A DNA stretch of 31,650 nt, from positions 1 through 31,650 of IMG/VR virus record IMGVR_UViG_3300009001_000049; one strand, 5' to 3'. The position numbers and the translations under genes are program-made. Below, one piece after another: positions 1-10,200 of the stretch; position 1 is the stretch's first letter, and each line of letters opens with the position of its first letter. Under the pieces are notes generated by a model. That model searched no databases. It saw only the letters and a list, made by a program, of their open reading frames with translations, and was not told where the DNA came from. Origin of the DNA: a virus.

Positions 1-3000
1 AGCTCAGGCTCGTCAGGTACTTTAGGTACAAGTGGTGTTGCTGGAACTTCAGGAAATAGTGGTACAAGTGGTACATCTGGAAACTCGGGTACAACTGGTA
101 CTTCAGGTACTTCTGGAGATTCAGGTACATCTGGTGTAAGTGGTGAATCAGGTACTTCAGGTACTAATGGTTCAGCAGGTACATCAGGAATAGCTGGAAC
201 TAGTGGATTAAGTTCAACATCAGGCTCAGCAGGTTCAAGTGGTACAAATGGTTCCTCAGGTAACGCAGGTCAATCAGGTTTAAGTGCTACAAGTGGTAGT
301 TCAGGCTCATCAGGTACATTAGGTACTTCAGGTGTTGCGGGTACATCAGGTGCAAGTTCAACATCCGGTACAAGTGGTACATCTGGAGATTCAGGTACAA
401 CTGGTACTTCAGGTACATCAGGCGATTCAGGTACTTCAGGTATTGATGGAGAATCAGGTACAAGTGGAACATCAGGTTCAGCAGGAACAAGTGGAGAAGC
501 AGGTACTAGTGGTTTAAGTTCTACAAGTGGTACAGCAGGTTCAAGTGGTACAAATGGTTCTTCAGGTAATGCTGGACAATCAGGACTTTCAGCTACAAGT
601 GGTTCAAGTGGATCATCAGGTACATTAGGTACAAGTGGTGTTGCTGGAACTTCAGGTGCTAGTACAACTTCAGGTAGCTCAGGTACTTCTGGTACACATG
701 GTACTAGTGGAGATGCTGGAACTAGTGGTTTATCTAATAATTCAGGAACAAGTGGTACATCTGGTACAAACGGTACAAGCGGAAATGCAGGTACTTCAGG
801 ATTATCAAATACAAGTGGTTCAGCAGGTTCCTCAGGTACAAATGGTTCCTCAGGAAATGCTGGTCAATCAGGATTAAGCGCAACTAGCGGTTCAAGTGGA
901 TCAAGTGGTACATTAGGTACTTCCGGTGTTTCAGGCACTTCAGGAAACTCAGGTACTTCAGGTACATCTGGAGATTCAGGCACAACTGGTACTTCAGGTA
1001 CTTCTGGAGATTCAGGTACTTCAGGTATTTCAGGTGAAGCTGGTACATCAGGCACAAATGGTTCAGCAGGTACATCAGGAATAGCAGGAACTAGCGGATT
1101 AAGTTCAACCTCCGGTTCAAGTGGTTCATCAGGTACTAATGGTTCTTCAGGAAATGCTGGACAATCAGGTTTAAGTGCTACATCAGGTTCATCAGGTTCA
1201 TCCGGTACTTTAGGTACATCGGGTGTTGCTGGTACATCAGGTAATAGTGCAAGTTCAGGAACAAGTGGTACTTCAGGTAATTCAGGCACAACAGGCACTT
1301 CAGGTACTTCAGGCGAATCTGGTACCTCAGGAGTTTCAGGAATATCCGGTACTTCAGGCACAAATGGTTCAGCAGGAACAAGTGGAGATGCAGGTACTAG
1401 TGGTTTATCAAATACTTCAGGTACATCTGGTTCTTCAGGTACTAATGGTTCCTCAGGAAATGCTGGTCAATCAGGACTTTCAGCTACAAGTGGTAGCTCA
1501 GGCTCATCAGGTACATTAGGTACTTCAGGAGTTGCGGGTACATCAGGTAATAGTGCAACTTCAGGTACAAGTGGTACAAACGGTACTTCAGGAAATACTG
1601 GAACTAGTGGATTAAGCAAAACTTCAGGTACTTCAGGTACTAGTGGTACTCAAGGTACATCAGGAATAGCAGGAACTAGTGGTTTATCAAATACTAGTGG
1701 TTCTTCAGGTTCAGCTGGTTCTTCAGGTACAAATGGTTCCTCAGGAAATGCTGGTCAAAGTGGATTATCAGCTACCTCTGGTTCAAGTGGATCATCAGGT
1801 ACTTTAGGTACTTCAGGAGTTGCAGGTACATCAGGAGCTTCAAATACAAGTGGTACAAGTGGTACAAACGGTTCAGCAGGTACAAGCGGAGATGCAGGTA
1901 CAAGCGGCTTATCAAATATTTCAGGTACAAGTGGTACAAGCGGTACAAATGGTACTTCAGGTAACGCAGGTACTTCAGGCTTATCAAATACAAGTGGTAG
2001 TTCAGGTTCATCAGGTACTGCAGGTACTTCAGGTACAAATGGTTCCTCAGGAAATGCTGGCCAAAGTGGATTATCAGCTACCTCTGGTTCAAGTGGATCA
2101 AGTGGTACATTAGGTACAAGTGGTGTTGCTGGAACTTCAGGTGCTAGTTCATCATCAGGATCATCAGGTACTTCAGGTACTCAAGGTACTTCAGGTAATG
2201 CAGGTACTTCAGGCTTATCAAATACAAGTGGTACAAGTGGTACAAATGGTACTCAAGGTACTTCAGGAGTAGCAGGAACAAGTGGATTAAGTGCAACATC
2301 AGGTTCAGCAGGATCTTCGGGTACAAACGGTACTTCAGGAAATGCAGGACAAAGTGGTTTAAGCGCAACTAGCGGTAGTTCAGGCTCATCAGGTACTTTA
2401 GGTACTTCAGGTGTAGCGGGAACAAGCGGTAATTCAAATACAAGTGGTACAAGCGGTACAAACGGTACTCAAGGTACTTCAGGTAATGCAGGTACAAGCG
2501 GTTTATCTAAAACCTCAGGTACTTCAGGTACAAGTGGTACTCAAGGTACTTCAGGAGTAGCGGGAACTAGCGGATTAAGTGCTACAAGTGGTAGTTCAGG
2601 TTCAGCCGGTTCTTCAGGTACAACAGGTTCCTCAGGAAACGCAGGCCAATCAGGTTTAAGTGCTACTTCAGGTTCATCAGGTTCATCAGGTACTTTAGGT
2701 ACAAGTGGTGTAGCCGGAACCTCAGGTGCAAGTAAATCATCAGGTTCAAGCGGTACATCAGGTACAAATGGAACAAGTGGAAACGCAGGAACATCTGGTT
2801 TATCAAACACTTCAGGTACTTCAGGTACAAACGGTACTCAAGGTACATCAGGAGTAGCAGGAACTAGCGGATTAAGTAATACAAGTGGTTCAGCAGGATC
2901 TTCAGGTACAACAGGTTCCTCAGGAAACGCAGGCCAATCGGGTTTAAGTGCTACTTCAGGTTCATCAGGTTCATCAGGTACATTAGGTACATCAGGTGTA

Positions 3001-6000
3001 GCGGGAACAAGCGGTAATTCAAATACAAGTGGTACAAGTGGTACAAACGGTTCAGCAGGTACAAGCGGAGATGCGGGAACATCTGGTTTATCAAATACTT
3101 CAGGTACATCTGGTACAAATGGTACTCAAGGTACCTCAGGAATAGCCGGAACTAGTGGTTTAAGTGCTACAAGCGGTAGCTCAGGTTCAGCAGGTTCTTC
3201 AGGTACAACAGGTTCCTCAGGAAATGCTGGCCAAAGTGGATTATCAGCTACAAGTGGTTCAAGTGGATCATCAGGTACACTAGGTACTTCAGGTGTAGCA
3301 GGTACTTCAGGTGCTAGTAAATCATCAGGATCTTCAGGAACCTCAGGTACAAATGGAACAAGTGGTGATGCAGGTACTTCAGGATTATCAAATACAAGTG
3401 GTACAAGCGGTACAAACGGTACCCAAGGTACTTCAGGAATATCAGGAACTAGCGGACTAAGTTCAACAAGTGGTTCAGCAGGATCTTCAGGTACAAATGG
3501 TTCCTCAGGAAATGCTGGTCAAAGTGGACTATCAGCAACTAGTGGATCTAGTGGATCATCAGGTACTCTAGGTACATCTGGTGTTGCTGGAACTAGTGGA
3601 GCTTCAAATACAAGTGGTACAAGTGGTACAAACGGTACCCAAGGTACTTCAGGAGATGCTGGAACTTCAGGATTAAGCAAAACTTCAGGTACTTCAGGTA
3701 CCAGTGGTACTCAAGGTACAAGTGGAAACGCAGGTACAAGTGGTTTATCAAATACAAGTGGTAGTTCAGGTTCAGCTGGTTCAAGTGGTACAAATGGTTC
3801 TTCAGGTAATGCAGGTCAATCAGGATTAAGTGCAACTTCAGGTTCAAGTGGTTCATCAGGTACTTTAGGTACTTCAGGTGTAGCAGGTACTTCAGGTGCT
3901 AGTAAATCATCAGGATCTTCAGGTACTTCGGGTACTCAAGGTACTTCAGGTAATGCAGGTACAAGCGGACTAAGCAAAAGTTCAGGTACTTCAGGTACAT
4001 CTGGTACAAATGGTACAAGCGGAAATGCAGGCACTTCAGGATTAAGTAAAACATCAGGTTCAGCAGGTTCAAGTGGTACAAATGGTTCCTCAGGAAATGC
4101 TGGTCAAAGTGGATTATCAGCTACAAGTGGTAGTTCAGGTTCTTCAGGTACTTTAGGTACTTCAGGTGTTGCTGGAACAAGCGGTTCAAGTAAATCATCA
4201 GGTTCAAGTGGTACTAGTGGTACAAACGGTACTTCAGGTAATCATGGTACTTCAGGACTAAGTAGAACTTCAGGTACTAGCGGTACTTCAGGTACACAAG
4301 GAACAAGTGGAAATGCTGGTACAAGTGGATTATCAAACACATCAGGAACAGCTGGTTCAAGTGGTACTAATGGTTCTTCAGGAAATGCTGGTCAATCAGG
4401 TTTAAGTGCTACTTCAGGTTCATCAGGTTCATCAGGTACACTAGGTACTTCAGGTGTAGCAGGTACTTCAGGTGCAAGTTCATCATCAGGATCTTCAGGA
4501 ACCTCAGGTACTTCAGGTACTTCAGGTAATCATGGTACTTCAGGACTAAGTAAAACTTCAGGTACATCTGGTACAAGTGGTACAAGCGGTAATACAGGTA
4601 CTTCAGGACTAAGTAAAACTTCGGGTTCAGCAGGATCTTCAGGTACAAATGGTACAAGCGGTAACGCTGGCCAATCAGGATTAAGTGCTACAAGTGGTAG
4701 TTCAGGCTCATCAGGTACACTGGGTACTTCAGGTGTAGCAGGTACGTCAGGTGCTAGTAAATCATCAGGATCTTCAGGTACTTCGGGTACCCAAGGTACT
4801 TCAGGTAATGCAGGTACAAGCGGACTAAGCAAAACCTCAGGTACTTCAGGTACATCTGGTACAAGCGGTAATACAGGTACTTCAGGATTAAGCAAAACAT
4901 CAGGTTCAGCAGGTTCAAGTGGTACAAATGGTACCTCAGGTAATAATGGCCAATCAGGATTAAGTGCTACAAGTGGTTCAAGCGGTTCATCAGGTACATT
5001 AGGTACATCTGGTGTTGCTGGAACTAGTGGTTCAAGTAAAACATCAGGTACAAGTGGTACTTCAGGTAACAGCGGAACTACAGGTAACGCAGGTACTTCA
5101 GGTGCAAGTAAAACATCAGGTACTTCAGGTACAAATGGTACAAGTGGTGTTTCTGGTACTTCAGGACTAAGTAGAACTTCGGGTTCAGCAGGTTCTTCAG
5201 GTACAAATGGTTCCTCAGGAAATGCTGGACAATCAGGTTTAAGTGCTACATCAGGTTCATCAGGTTCATCAGGTACTCTAGGTACATCTGGTGTTGCTGG
5301 AACTAGTGGTTTAAGTAAAACAAGTGGTACTTCAGGTACATCGGGTGCTAACGGGACTACAGGTAACGCAGGTACTTCAGGTGCAAGTAAAACAAGTGGT
5401 ACTTCTGGTACTTCAGGTAACAGCGGAACTACAGGCAATGCTGGTACAAGTGGTTTATCTAAAACCTCAGGAACAGCAGGTTCAAGTGGTACTAATGGTA
5501 CCTCAGGTAATAATGGCCAATCAGGGCTTTCAGCTACAAGTGGTAGCTCAGGCTCATCAGGTACTTTAGGTACAAGTGGTGTTGCTGGAACTTCAGGAGC
5601 TTCTAAAACAAGTGGTACTTCAGGTACTTCAGGTAACAGCGGAACTACAGGTAACGCAGGTACTTCAGGTGCAAGTAAAACATCAGGTACAAGTGGTACT
5701 TCAGGTACCAGTGGTAACACAGGTACTTCAGGATTAAGCAAAACTTCGGGTTCAGCAGGTTCTTCAGGTACAAATGGTTCCTCAGGAAATGCTGGTCAAT
5801 CAGGATTAAGCGCTACAAGCGGTAGTTCAGGCTCATCAGGTACATTAGGTACTTCAGGTGTAGCAGGAACCTCAGGCGCAAGTAAAACTTCAGGTAGTTC
5901 AGGTACCTCAGGTACTCAAGGTACTTCAGGTAATCATGGTACTTCAGGACTAAGTAAAACTTCAGGTACATCTGGTACAAGTGGTACAAGCGGTAATACA

Positions 6001-6636
6001 GGTACCTCAGGATTAAGTAAAACATCAGGTTCAGCTGGTTCTTCAGGTACAAATGGTTCCTCAGGAAATGCTGGTCAATCAGGATTAAGCGCTACAAGCG
6101 GTTCAAGTGGTAGCTCTGGTACTTTAGGTACTTCAGGAGTTGCTGGTACTTCAGGTGCTTCTAAAACAAGTGGTACAAGTGGTACTTCAGGTAATAGTGG
6201 AACTACAGGTAACGCAGGTACATCTGGACTAAGTAAAACAAGTGGTACAAGTGGTACCTCAGGTACTAGTGGTAATACAGGTACTTCAGGATTAAGTAAA
6301 ACTTCTGGAACAGCTGGTTCTTCAGGTACAAACGGTACTTCAGGTAACGCAGGTCAATCAGGATTAAGCGCTACAAGCGGTAGTTCAGGTTCATCCGGTA
6401 CTTTAGGTACAAGTGGTGTAGCAGGTACCTCAGGAGTAAGTGCAAATTCAGGTACATCAGGTACAAATGGTACAGCAGGTACTTCAGGAAATGCTGGTGG
6501 TAGCGGAGTAAGTAATACTTCGGGTACTTCAGGTACTTCAGGTACAAGTGGTGCTGCAGGTTCAAGTAGAACTTCAGGTACATCTGGTACTTCTGGTACA
6601 AGTGGTATTTCCGGAAATGTTGGTACTTCAGGTACT
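1..6636 (+). repeat. 23-copy long-period tandem repeat of 9-bp Gly triplets
   Basis: A marker segment encoding GTLGTSGV(A/S)GTSG recurs with its first Gly codon at 16, 313, 619, 907, 1204, 1510, 1798, 2104, 2392, 2689, 2977, 3274, 3562, 3859, 4147, 4435, 4714, 4993, 5272, 5560, 5839, 6118 and 6397. The 22 intervals are 279, 288, 297 or 306 bp, all multiples of 9, that is whole Gly-X-Y triplets. Each module has a conserved half (NGSSGNAGQSGLSATSG, then GSSGSSGTLGTSG) and a variable half of GTS/GNA/GDS triplets. Some triplets have Ser, Ala, Asn, Lys or Arg in place of Gly (as in GLS-STS-G, GLS-KTS-G) without losing register. The DNA copies differ at many synonymous positions. Confidence 0.95.
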
Positions 6637-7230
6637 TATGTATCAATTACTGCAGGAAATGGTTTAACAGGTGGTGGAGTTTTAAGTACAGATAGAACAA
6701 TAAATGTTGGTGCTGGTACAGGTATTTTAGCAAATACAAATGATGTTGCTATAAACTTATTATCAACATCAGCCCCAGAATTATTATATTGGGATGGAAG
6801 TAGATTTACAGAATTTGGCCCTCCAGGATTCTTAGCTGGTCCTAATGGATTAGATGGACAAGGATTTATTGATATTTTAAACTTAAATATACTATCAGCT
6901 ACAACTAAATTATTCGATATTCCACACCCAACAAAAGAAGGATATAGACTTCGTCACGGTAACTTGGAAGGCCCAGAAAACGGTGTATATTACCGTGGTA
7001 AAACAACTACAAATGTAATTGAATTACCTGATTATTGGACTGGGTTAGTAGATGAAAATACAATTACAGTACAATTAACTTCAATTGGTAGTTCATGTGT
7101 ACATTACGTTGTAAACATAGAAAATAACCAAGTTAATGTATCTTGTGATTGTGGAAATATAAATGCTTATTACGTAATACACGCAGAAAGAAAAGATGTT
7201 CCATCATTACAAGTAGAATACAAAAGATAA
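1..7230 (+). CDS. Giant Gly-X-Ser/Thr triplet-repeat fibre protein (5' end missing)
   Basis: Frame 1 is open from the first base to TAA at 7228-7230 (2409 codons), with no start codon for the whole protein visible, so the gene begins upstream. Codons up to about 6636 encode Gly-X-Y triplets in which Y is mostly Ser (GTS, GSS, GNA, GQS, GVA, GTN). I saw no proline codon in the repeat tract. The C-terminal ~200 residues differ: a stretch with the motif GNGLTGGG and an INVGAGTGI-like segment, common in phage fibre beta-structures, followed by a domain containing DIPHPTKEGYRLRHG and LEGPENGVYYRG and ending in VEYKR. From memory, this last domain recurs at the C terminus of structural proteins of marine T4-like phages. 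A long tail or head fibre/adhesin is inferred; its exact location on the virion is unknown. An internal ATG at 6964 lies inside the C-terminal domain and is not a likely start. Confidence 0.85.
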   Translation, partial: SSGSSGTLGTSGVAGTSGNSGTSGTSGNSGTTGTSGTSGDSGTSGVSGESGTSGTNGSAGTSGIAGTSGLSSTSGSAGSSGTNGSSGNAGQSGLSATSGSSGSSGTLGTSGVAGTSGASSTSGTSGTSGDSGTTGTSGTSGDSGTSGIDGESGTSGTSGSAGTSGEAGTSGLSSTSGTAGSSGTNGSSGNAGQSGLSATSGSSGSSGTLGTSGVAGTSGASTTSGSSGTSGTHGTSGDAGTSGLSNNSGTSGTSGTNGTSGNAGTSGLSNTSGSAGSSGTNGSSGNAGQSGLSATSGSSGSSGTLGTSGVSGTSGNSGTSGTSGDSGTTGTSGTSGDSGTSGISGEAGTSGTNGSAGTSGIAGTSGLSSTSGSSGSSGTNGSSGNAGQSGLSATSGSSGSSGTLGTSGVAGTSGNSASSGTSGTSGNSGTTGTSGTSGESGTSGVSGISGTSGTNGSAGTSGDAGTSGLSNTSGTSGSSGTNGSSGNAGQSGLSATSGSSGSSGTLGTSGVAGTSGNSATSGTSGTNGTSGNTGTSGLSKTSGTSGTSGTQGTSGIAGTSGLSNTSGSSGSAGSSGTNGSSGNAGQSGLSATSGSSGSSGTLGTSGVAGTSGASNTSGTSGTNGSAGTSGDAGTSGLSNISGTSGTSGTNGTSGNAGTSGLSNTSGSSGSSGTAGTSGTNGSSGNAGQSGLSATSGSSGSSGTLGTSGVAGTSGASSSSGSSGTSGTQGTSGNAGTSGLSNTSGTSGTNGTQGTSGVAGTSGLSATSGSAGSSGTNGTSGNAGQSGLSATSGSSGSSGTLGTSGVAGTSGNSNTSGTSGTNGTQGTSGNAGTSGLSKTSGTSGTSGTQGTSGVAGTSGLSATSGSSGSAGSSGTTGSSGNAGQSGLSATSGSSGSSGTLGTSGVAGTSGASKSSGSSGTSGTNGTSGNAGTSGLSNTSGTSGTNGTQGTSGVAGTSGLSNTSGSAGSSGTTGSSGNAGQSGLSATSGSSGSSGTLGTSGVAGTSGNSNTSGTSGTNGSAGTSGDAGTSGLSNTSGTSGTNGTQGTSGIAGTSGLSATSGSSGSAGSSGTTGSSGNAGQSGLSATSGSSGSSGTLGTSGVAGTSGASKSSGSSGTSGTNGTSGDAGTSGLSNTSGTSGTNGTQGTSGISGTSGLSSTSGSAGSSGTNGSSGNAGQSGLSATSGSSGSSGTLGTSGVAGTSGASNTSGTSGTNGTQGTSGDAGTSGLSKTSGTSGTSGTQGTSGNAGTSGLSNTSGSSGSAGSSGTNGSSGNAGQSGLSATSGSSGSSGTLGTSGVAGTSGASKSSGSSGTSGTQGTSGNAGTSGLSKSSGTSGTSGTNGTSGNAGTSGLSKTSGSAGSSGTNGSSGNAGQSGLSATSGSSGSSGTLGTSGVAGTSGSSKSSGSSGTSGTNGTSGNHGTSGLSRTSGTSGTSGTQGTSGNAGTSGLSNTSGTAGSSGTNGSSGNAGQSGLSATSGSSGSSGTLGTSGVAGTSGASSSSGSSGTSGTSGTSGNHGTSGLSKTSGTSGTSGTSGNTGTSGLSKTSGSAGSSGTNGTSGNAGQSGLSATSGSSGSSGTLGTSGVAGTSGASKSSGSSGTSGTQGTSGNAGTSGLSKTSGTSGTSGTSGNTGTSGLSKTSGSAGSSGTNGTSGNNGQSGLSATSGSSGSSGTLGTSGVAGTSGSSKTSGTSGTSGNSGTTGNAGTSGASKTSGTSGTNGTSGVSGTSGLSRTSGSAGSSGTNGSSGNAGQSGLSATSGSSGSSGTLGTSGVAGTSGLSKTSGTSGTSGANGTTGNAGTSGASKTSGTSGTSGNSGTTGNAGTSGLSKTSGTAGSSGTNGTSGNNGQSGLSATSGSSGSSGTLGTSGVAGTSGASKTSGTSGTSGNSGTTGNAGTSGASKTSGTSGTSGTSGNTGTSGLSKTSGSAGSSGTNGSSGNAGQSGLSATSGSSGSSGTLGTSGVAGTSGASKTSGSSGTSGTQGTSGNHGTSGLSKTSGTSGTSGTSGNTGTSGLSKTSGSAGSSGTNGSSGNAGQSGLSATSGSSGSSGTLGTSGVAGTSGASKTSGTSGTSGNSGTTGNAGTSGLSKTSGTSGTSGTSGNTGTSGLSKTSGTAGSSGTNGTSGNAGQSGLSATSGSSGSSGTLGTSGVAGTSGVSANSGTSGTNGTAGTSGNAGGSGVSNTSGTSGTSGTSGAAGSSRTSGTSGTSGTSGISGNVGTSGTYVSITAGNGLTGGGVLSTDRTINVGAGTGILANTNDVAINLLSTSAPELLYWDGSRFTEFGPPGFLAGPNGLDGQGFIDILNLNILSATTKLFDIPHPTKEGYRLRHGNLEGPENGVYYRGKTTTNVIELPDYWTGLVDENTITVQLTSIGSSCVHYVVNIENNQVNVSCDCGNINAYYVIHAERKDVPSLQVEYKR

Positions 7231-7240
7231 ATATTTATTG
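7229..7240 (+). promoter_or_regulatory. ATATTTATT box before collagen-like fibre gene
   Basis: AAATATTTATTG overlaps the stop codon of the giant fibre gene and ends about 22 bases before the ATG at 7263. It resembles the ATATTTATAA boxes before the sheath, tube and tape measure genes but differs in the last bases. It may be a phage late promoter element; this is inferred from recurrence and position only. Confidence 0.35.
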
Positions 7241-7262
7241 TAGATTAATATAATTAGATCAA

Positions 7263-10200
7263 ATGGCAAAAAATGTTAGAATAACCCCAGGTTCAGGTTC
7301 CTTAGAATTTATTAGTGGATCAGATATATACACTCTCCAAATTGAAAATGGAGTATTAGTTACCAGAGATGGTTCTACTAGTGGTAGTATAATTAGTGAA
7401 ATTAATTCTTCAGGTAATCTAGAAGTATCTGGTAGTTTAACATTACCAAGCGTTACAGCAGGTTCTCAAACAACAGTTTTAACAGTAAATACATCAACTG
7501 GTTTAGTTGAATATAATACTGTAGCAGGTCCTACTGGTCCTACAGGACCACAAGGTCCTCAAGGTAGACAAGGTCCATTAGGTCCTCAAGGTAGACAAGG
7601 TCCACAAGGTCCTCAAGGAAATCAAGGTCCATTAGGACCACAAGGTAGACAAGGCCCACAAGGTCCTCAAGGTAGACAAGGTCCATTAGGTCCTCAAGGA
7701 AATCAAGGACCGTTAGGCCCTGTAGGTCCACCTTCAAATATAGTAGGCCCAACAGGTCCTCAAGGTCCTGCAGCTACAATTGCAGTAGGTACTGTTGTTC
7801 CTGTCGGTTCTGGTACACCTCCTACTGTTACAAACGTAGGTACCCCAACTGCAGCAATTTTTGACTTTGAGTTAGAAGCTGGAACTCCTGGTGCTACGGG
7901 TCCTACGGGACCACTAGGACCACAAGGTAGACAAGGCCCACAAGGTCCTCAAGGAAATCAAGGTCCATTAGGACCTCAAGGAAATCAAGGACCACAAGGT
8001 CCTCAAGGACCTTTAGGACCACAAGGAAATCAAGGACCGTTAGGTCCTGTAGGTCCTCCTAGTAATATAGTAGGTCCAACAGGTCCTCAAGGACCTGCAG
8101 CAACTATAACTGTAGGTACTGTTGTTCCCGTTGGTTCTGGTACACCACCCACTGTTACAAATGTTGGTACACCTACAGCTGCTGTATTTGATTTCGAATT
8201 AGAAGCAGGTACCCCAGGTGCTACTGGTCCTACAGGTCCTTTAGGTCCTCAAGGTAGACAAGGCCCACAAGGTCCTCAAGGAAATCAAGGTCCATTAGGA
8301 CCACAAGGAAATCAAGGTCCATTAGGACCACAAGGACCTTTAGGTCCTCAAGGTAGACAAGGACCGTTAGGCCCTGTAGGTCCACCTTCAAATATAGTAG
8401 GCCCAACTGGTCCTCAAGGCCCAGCGGCTACAATTACTGTTGGTACAGTTGTTCCTATTCCTTCTGGTACACCCCCTACTATTACAAACGTAGGTAGTCC
8501 AACGGCAGCAATCTTTGACTTCGAATTAGAAGCAGGTACCCCAGGTGCTACTGGTCCTACAGGTCCTTTAGGTCCCCAAGGTAGACAAGGTCCTCAAGGA
8601 CCACAAGGTCCATTAGGACCACAAGGAAATCAAGGCCCACAAGGTCCTCAAGGTCCATTAGGACCTCAAGGTAGACAAGGACCATTAGGTCCTGTAGGTC
8701 CTCCTAGTAACATAGTAGGTCCAACAGGTCCTCAAGGTCCTGCAGCCACAATTGCAATAGGTACTGTTATTCCGGTTGCTTCAGGTACGCCACCAACTGT
8801 TACTAACACTGGTAGTCCAACGGCAGCAATCTTTGACTTCAAATTAGAAGCAGGTACTCCAGGTGCTACAGGTCCTACAGGTCCTACCGGACCATTAGGT
8901 CCTCAAGGTAGACAAGGTCCTCAAGGACCACAAGGTCCATTAGGACCACAAGGAAATCAAGGTCCATTAGGACCACAAGGACCTTTAGGTCCTCAAGGTA
9001 GACAAGGACCATTAGGTCCTGTAGGTCCTCCTAGTAACATTGCAGGCCCTCCAGGTCCTACAGGCCCACCTAGTAATATAGTAGGTCCAACAGGTCCTCA
9101 AGGACCTGCAGCAACTATAACTGTAGGTACTGTTGTTCCTATTCCTTCTGGTACACCCCCTACTATTACAAACGTAGGTAGTCCAACGGCAGCGATTTTT
9201 GACTTCGAATTAGAAGCTGGAACTCCTGGTGCTACGGGTCCTACAGGTCCTACAGGTCCTTTAGGTCCTCAAGGTAGACAAGGTCCACAAGGTCCTACAG
9301 GTCCACCTAGTAATCAAACAGGTCCATTAGGACCACAAGGTAGACAAGGTCCTCAAGGACCACAAGGTCCATTAGGACCACAAGGAAACCAAGGTCCTCA
9401 AGGTCCTGTAGGTCCTCCTAGCAATATTGCTGGTCCAACAGGTCCCGTAGGCCCTCCTAGTAATATAGCTGGTCCTCAAGGACCTGCAGCAACTATAACT
9501 ATAGGTACTGTTGTTCCTATTCCTTCTGGTACACCACCAAATGTTACAAATGTTGGTTCTCCCACGGCAGCAATCTTTGATTTCGAGCTAGAAGCTGGAA
9601 CTCCTGGTGCTACGGGTCCTACAGGTCCTACAGGTCCTTTAGGACCACAAGGTAGACAAGGTCCTCAAGGTCCTACAGGTCCTCCATCTAACCAAGCAGG
9701 CCCTACAGGTCCTCAAGGAAATCAAGGTCCACAAGGTCCTACAGGCCCATCTAGTAACATTGCAGGCCCTCCAGGTCCTACAGGCCCACCTAGTAACGTA
9801 GCGGGTCCAACAGGTCCTCAAGGTCCTCAAGGTCCTACAGGCCCACCTAGTAATATAGCTGGTCCTCAAGGTCCTGCAGCTACAATTACAGTAGGTGCTG
9901 TTGTTCCTGTTGCTTCAGGTACACCACCAAATGTTATAAATGTTGGTTCTCCCACGGCAGCAATCTTTGATTTTGAATTAGAGACTGGAGCTCCAGGTGG
10001 TACAGGTCCTACAGGTCCTACAGGTCCTTTAGGTCCTCAAGGTAGACAAGGCCCTCAAGGTCCTACAGGTCCATCTAGTAACATTGCAGGCCCTCCAGGT
10101 CCTACAGGTCCACCTAGTAACCAAGCAGGCCCTACAGGTCCTCAAGGAAATCAAGGTCCACAAGGTCCTACAGGCCCATCTAGTAACATTGCAGGCCCTC

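Noticed and set aside
4530-5741. A 403-codon open frame on the minus strand encoding PEVP/PLVP repeats
   Set aside because: It is the complement of the GTS repeat codons; the biased, repeating codons of the real + strand gene remove stops from the antisense frame. The shorter minus-strand frames at 864-1361 and 2541-2810 have the same origin.
1-6636. CRISPR array or satellite-like non-coding tandem DNA
   Set aside because: Repeats are coding, keep one frame over 6.6 kb, differ mainly at synonymous positions, and have no constant repeat with unique spacers.
6964-7230. A separate 88-residue gene starting at the ATG at 6964
   Set aside because: The frame is open far upstream and the ATG falls in the middle of the DIPHPTKEGYRLRHG/LEGPENG domain, so it is the 3' end of the giant fibre gene.
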